Shown: one piece after another, positions 32,512-33,842 of the stretch
Layout of the letters: each line of letters starts with the position of its first letter
Numbering within the stretch: position 1 is the first letter of the stretch
Notes under the pieces: model-generated
What the model saw: the letters and a program-made list of their open reading frames with translations, nothing else
Told to the model about the DNA's origin: nothing
The model's database searches: none
From: Planctomycetota bacterium
GTDB lineage: Bacteria > Planctomycetota > Uabimicrobiia > Uabimicrobiales > JABWCH01
Length of the DNA: 33,842 bases
Assembly: GCA_020057085.1 (NCBI GenBank)
Contig: JAGVGO010000254.1
Coordinates: forward strand, 1-33,842
Reading direction: 5' to 3'
Position numbers and translations under genes: made by a program

Positions 32512-33645
32512 ATGACCACGTCACGTTATACGGAACAGGAGGAGGCAGCGCGCACTACTTTTCGCAGATTTGTCGAAAAGAAGGTGCTGCCCCAGGCAAA
32601 AGAGATTGATGAAGCCAAAGCGTTTCCCAGAAAACTCTTTGTCGAGGCCGGTGAGTTGGGCTTTTTCGGCATGCGCTATCCGGAAAAGTGGGGCGGCAAC
32701 GAAGCCGGAACGCTGGCTTATCTGTTAGCGGTGGCGGAGCTGGCCCGTGGCAATTTGTCACTGGCCGCCTGCTGCACCATGCAATCTTTGATGGGTACCT
32801 ATTTCATCTTTCGCTCAGGGCAGGATAGTCTGTGCGAAAGGTTTCTGGCTCCCGCCATTCGCGGAGACAAAGTCGGCACCATCTGCATGACCGAACCCAA
32901 TGCAGGCAGCGACCTGGATGCCATGACTACTACGGCCAAAGAGGATGGCCAATGCTTTGTCCTGAACGGCACCAAGACCTGGATCACCTCGGCCCCGGTT
33001 GCCGATTTTTTCACTGTGTTCGCCGTCACGGGCGACAAAAAAGAGTTGAGTATCTTTCTGGTCGAGAGCGGCACGCCAGGATTGATCGTCGGGAGGAGCA
33101 TCGAAAAGATGGGGCTGTGGGCTTCTCTCACTTCCGAAGTCATTTTCGACGGCTGCAAGATTCCCAAATCTCATCTTCTGGGAAACAAGAACCAGGGCCG
33201 GGACTATTTGCGGGAAATTTTGGCCAAAATCCGCCTGACCACCGCGGCTCTGGCCCTGGGCGTCGGGGAAATCGCTCTGGAAGAGGCGACCCGCTACGCC
33301 AACGAGCGGGTGCAGTTCGGCAAACCCATCGGCAAGTTCCAGGCGGTCAGTATGAGCCTTGCTGAACGGGCAACAGAGATGGAAGCAGCGCGACATCTCA
33401 TGGAATATGCTGCCTGGCGCGAAGACCAGAACCTCGCCAACATGAAAGAAGCCTCGATGGCCAAACTTTTTGCCAGCGAAACGGCGCTCAAAGCGTGTGA
33501 AAGCGCGGCGCGGGTGTTTGCCTCTTATGGCTATGCCATGGAATATCCAGTGCAAAGATACCTGCGCGATGTCCGCTTTACTTTGATCGGCGGTGGCACC
33601 TCGGAAATTCTGAAACTTGTCATCGCAAAAGAGATGGGACTGTAG
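32512..33645 (+). CDS. Acyl-CoA dehydrogenase family flavoprotein
   Basis: This 377-residue FAD enzyme belongs to the acyl-CoA dehydrogenase family, which normally makes a trans-2 double bond in acyl thioesters. Signatures include ICMTEPNAGSDLDAM (residues about 123-137), FVLNGTKTWITSAPVADFF, and RVQFGKPIGKFQAV; the C-terminal block is RYLRDVRFTLIGGGTSEIL. At the position of the usual catalytic Glu (YEGT in medium-chain dehydrogenase) it has Gly, as in long-chain and isovaleryl enzymes. However, the alternative helix-G Glu of those enzymes appears as Ile in KIRLTT. Either the base is elsewhere or the reaction differs. It starts 13 nt after pfaC with AAGGTG upstream, so it belongs to the lipid operon and may act on the synthase product or on a carrier-bound intermediate. 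Confidence 0.9.
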   Translation: MTTSRYTEQEEAARTTFRRFVEKKVLPQAKEIDEAKAFPRKLFVEAGELGFFGMRYPEKWGGNEAGTLAYLLAVAELARGNLSLAACCTMQSLMGTYFIFRSGQDSLCERFLAPAIRGDKVGTICMTEPNAGSDLDAMTTTAKEDGQCFVLNGTKTWITSAPVADFFTVFAVTGDKKELSIFLVESGTPGLIVGRSIEKMGLWASLTSEVIFDGCKIPKSHLLGNKNQGRDYLREILAKIRLTTAALALGVGEIALEEATRYANERVQFGKPIGKFQAVSMSLAERATEMEAARHLMEYAAWREDQNLANMKEASMAKLFASETALKACESAARVFASYGYAMEYPVQRYLRDVRFTLIGGGTSEILKLVIAKEMGL

Positions 33646-33842
33646 GCGTTTAGGCTCTGTCTAAAAATAAATTTACATTATTGTGGAGTAATTTTATCAA
33701 TATACGAGGCGCGACGAGCGCCGCATAGCCTGGCTCTGTAAGCGCTCACTTTTATACACGATTTTTACAAGTATAGTAGTAGCATTTTATTACAGACGAT
33801 GATATGCTAATAATTCGAGCGTAAATTTACGATTTGAGAATA
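33646..33842. other. AT-rich right edge, possible IS or MITE end
   Basis: No gene is visible. GGCTCTGTCTAAAAAT at 33651-33666 resembles the terminal inverted repeats of many IS5-like elements. The central GGCGC-GACGA-GCGCC hairpin and the phrase TAAATTTAC, which occurs twice (near 33669 and 33822), suggest a repetitive element continuing past the window. No transposase is seen. Confidence 0.3.

Overview
The window comes from a Gram-negative-type bacterium: it has a TolC-like outer-membrane efflux protein, a second predicted outer-membrane protein and lipoprotein-like secretion signals. Several traits are common in the PVC superphylum (Planctomycetota, Lentisphaerota and relatives): a large Ser/Thr kinase fused to a formylglycine-generating-enzyme-like domain, a PUFA-type lipid synthase, a phasin, and a four-helix-bundle 'suffix' protein with Ser-Asp repeats. 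I infer such an origin at low confidence. There is no rRNA, tRNA, CRISPR array or complete insertion sequence.

Layout. 1-2.5 kb (minus strand): the ribosome-rescue factor arfB, an inverted-repeat element, then a phasin / GH1 glycosidase pair whose promoter carries a 17-bp palindrome. 2.7-4.5 kb: a sugar/choline-phosphate-type nucleotidyltransferase converging on a CDP-alcohol phosphotransferase, a Kennedy-pathway-like pair. 4.5-8.6 kb (minus): a VWA-domain lipoprotein translationally coupled to a ClC-CBS-PTS EIIA fusion. 8.65-12 kb (minus): tolC-like gene, outer-membrane protein gene and a small Asp/Glu/Tyr-rich protein gene, with a sigma70-type promoter at one end and a hairpin terminator at the other. 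12-16.5 kb: a 1037-residue kinase/FGE-like protein converging on a zinc-ribbon rhomboid protease. 16.6-33.6 kb (plus): a PUFA/secondary-lipid synthase operon.

The lipid synthase has PfaD (trans-acting enoyl reductase), PfaA (KS-AT-ACP-ACP-KR-DH), a Pfa3/PfaC-type protein (KS-CLF-AT-DH-DH) and an acyl-CoA dehydrogenase. PfaD, PfaA and the Pfa3-like protein supply a full iterative chain-building cycle on two carrier domains. No phosphopantetheinyl transferase lies in the window. Gene order and the KS-CLF-AT-DH-DH fusion resemble myxobacterial pfa1-pfa2-pfa3, but no C-terminal acyltransferase is present.

The most striking feature is a roughly 0.9-kb GC-rich insert (about 24845-25762) between pfaA and pfaC. 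It reads as a slice cut from a type I restriction-modification operon: the last codons of an hsdS-like gene, a Ser-Asp coding repeat, an intact four-helix-bundle suffix gene ending in a second Ser-Asp repeat, and the ribosome-binding site plus first eight codons of a lost downstream gene. This suggests that the four-helix-bundle gene and its 9-bp repeats travel as a compact cassette. Other unusual points are a MITE-like hairpin in the leader of the lipid operon, two nearly identical carrier domains, and an acyl-CoA dehydrogenase without the usual catalytic glutamate.
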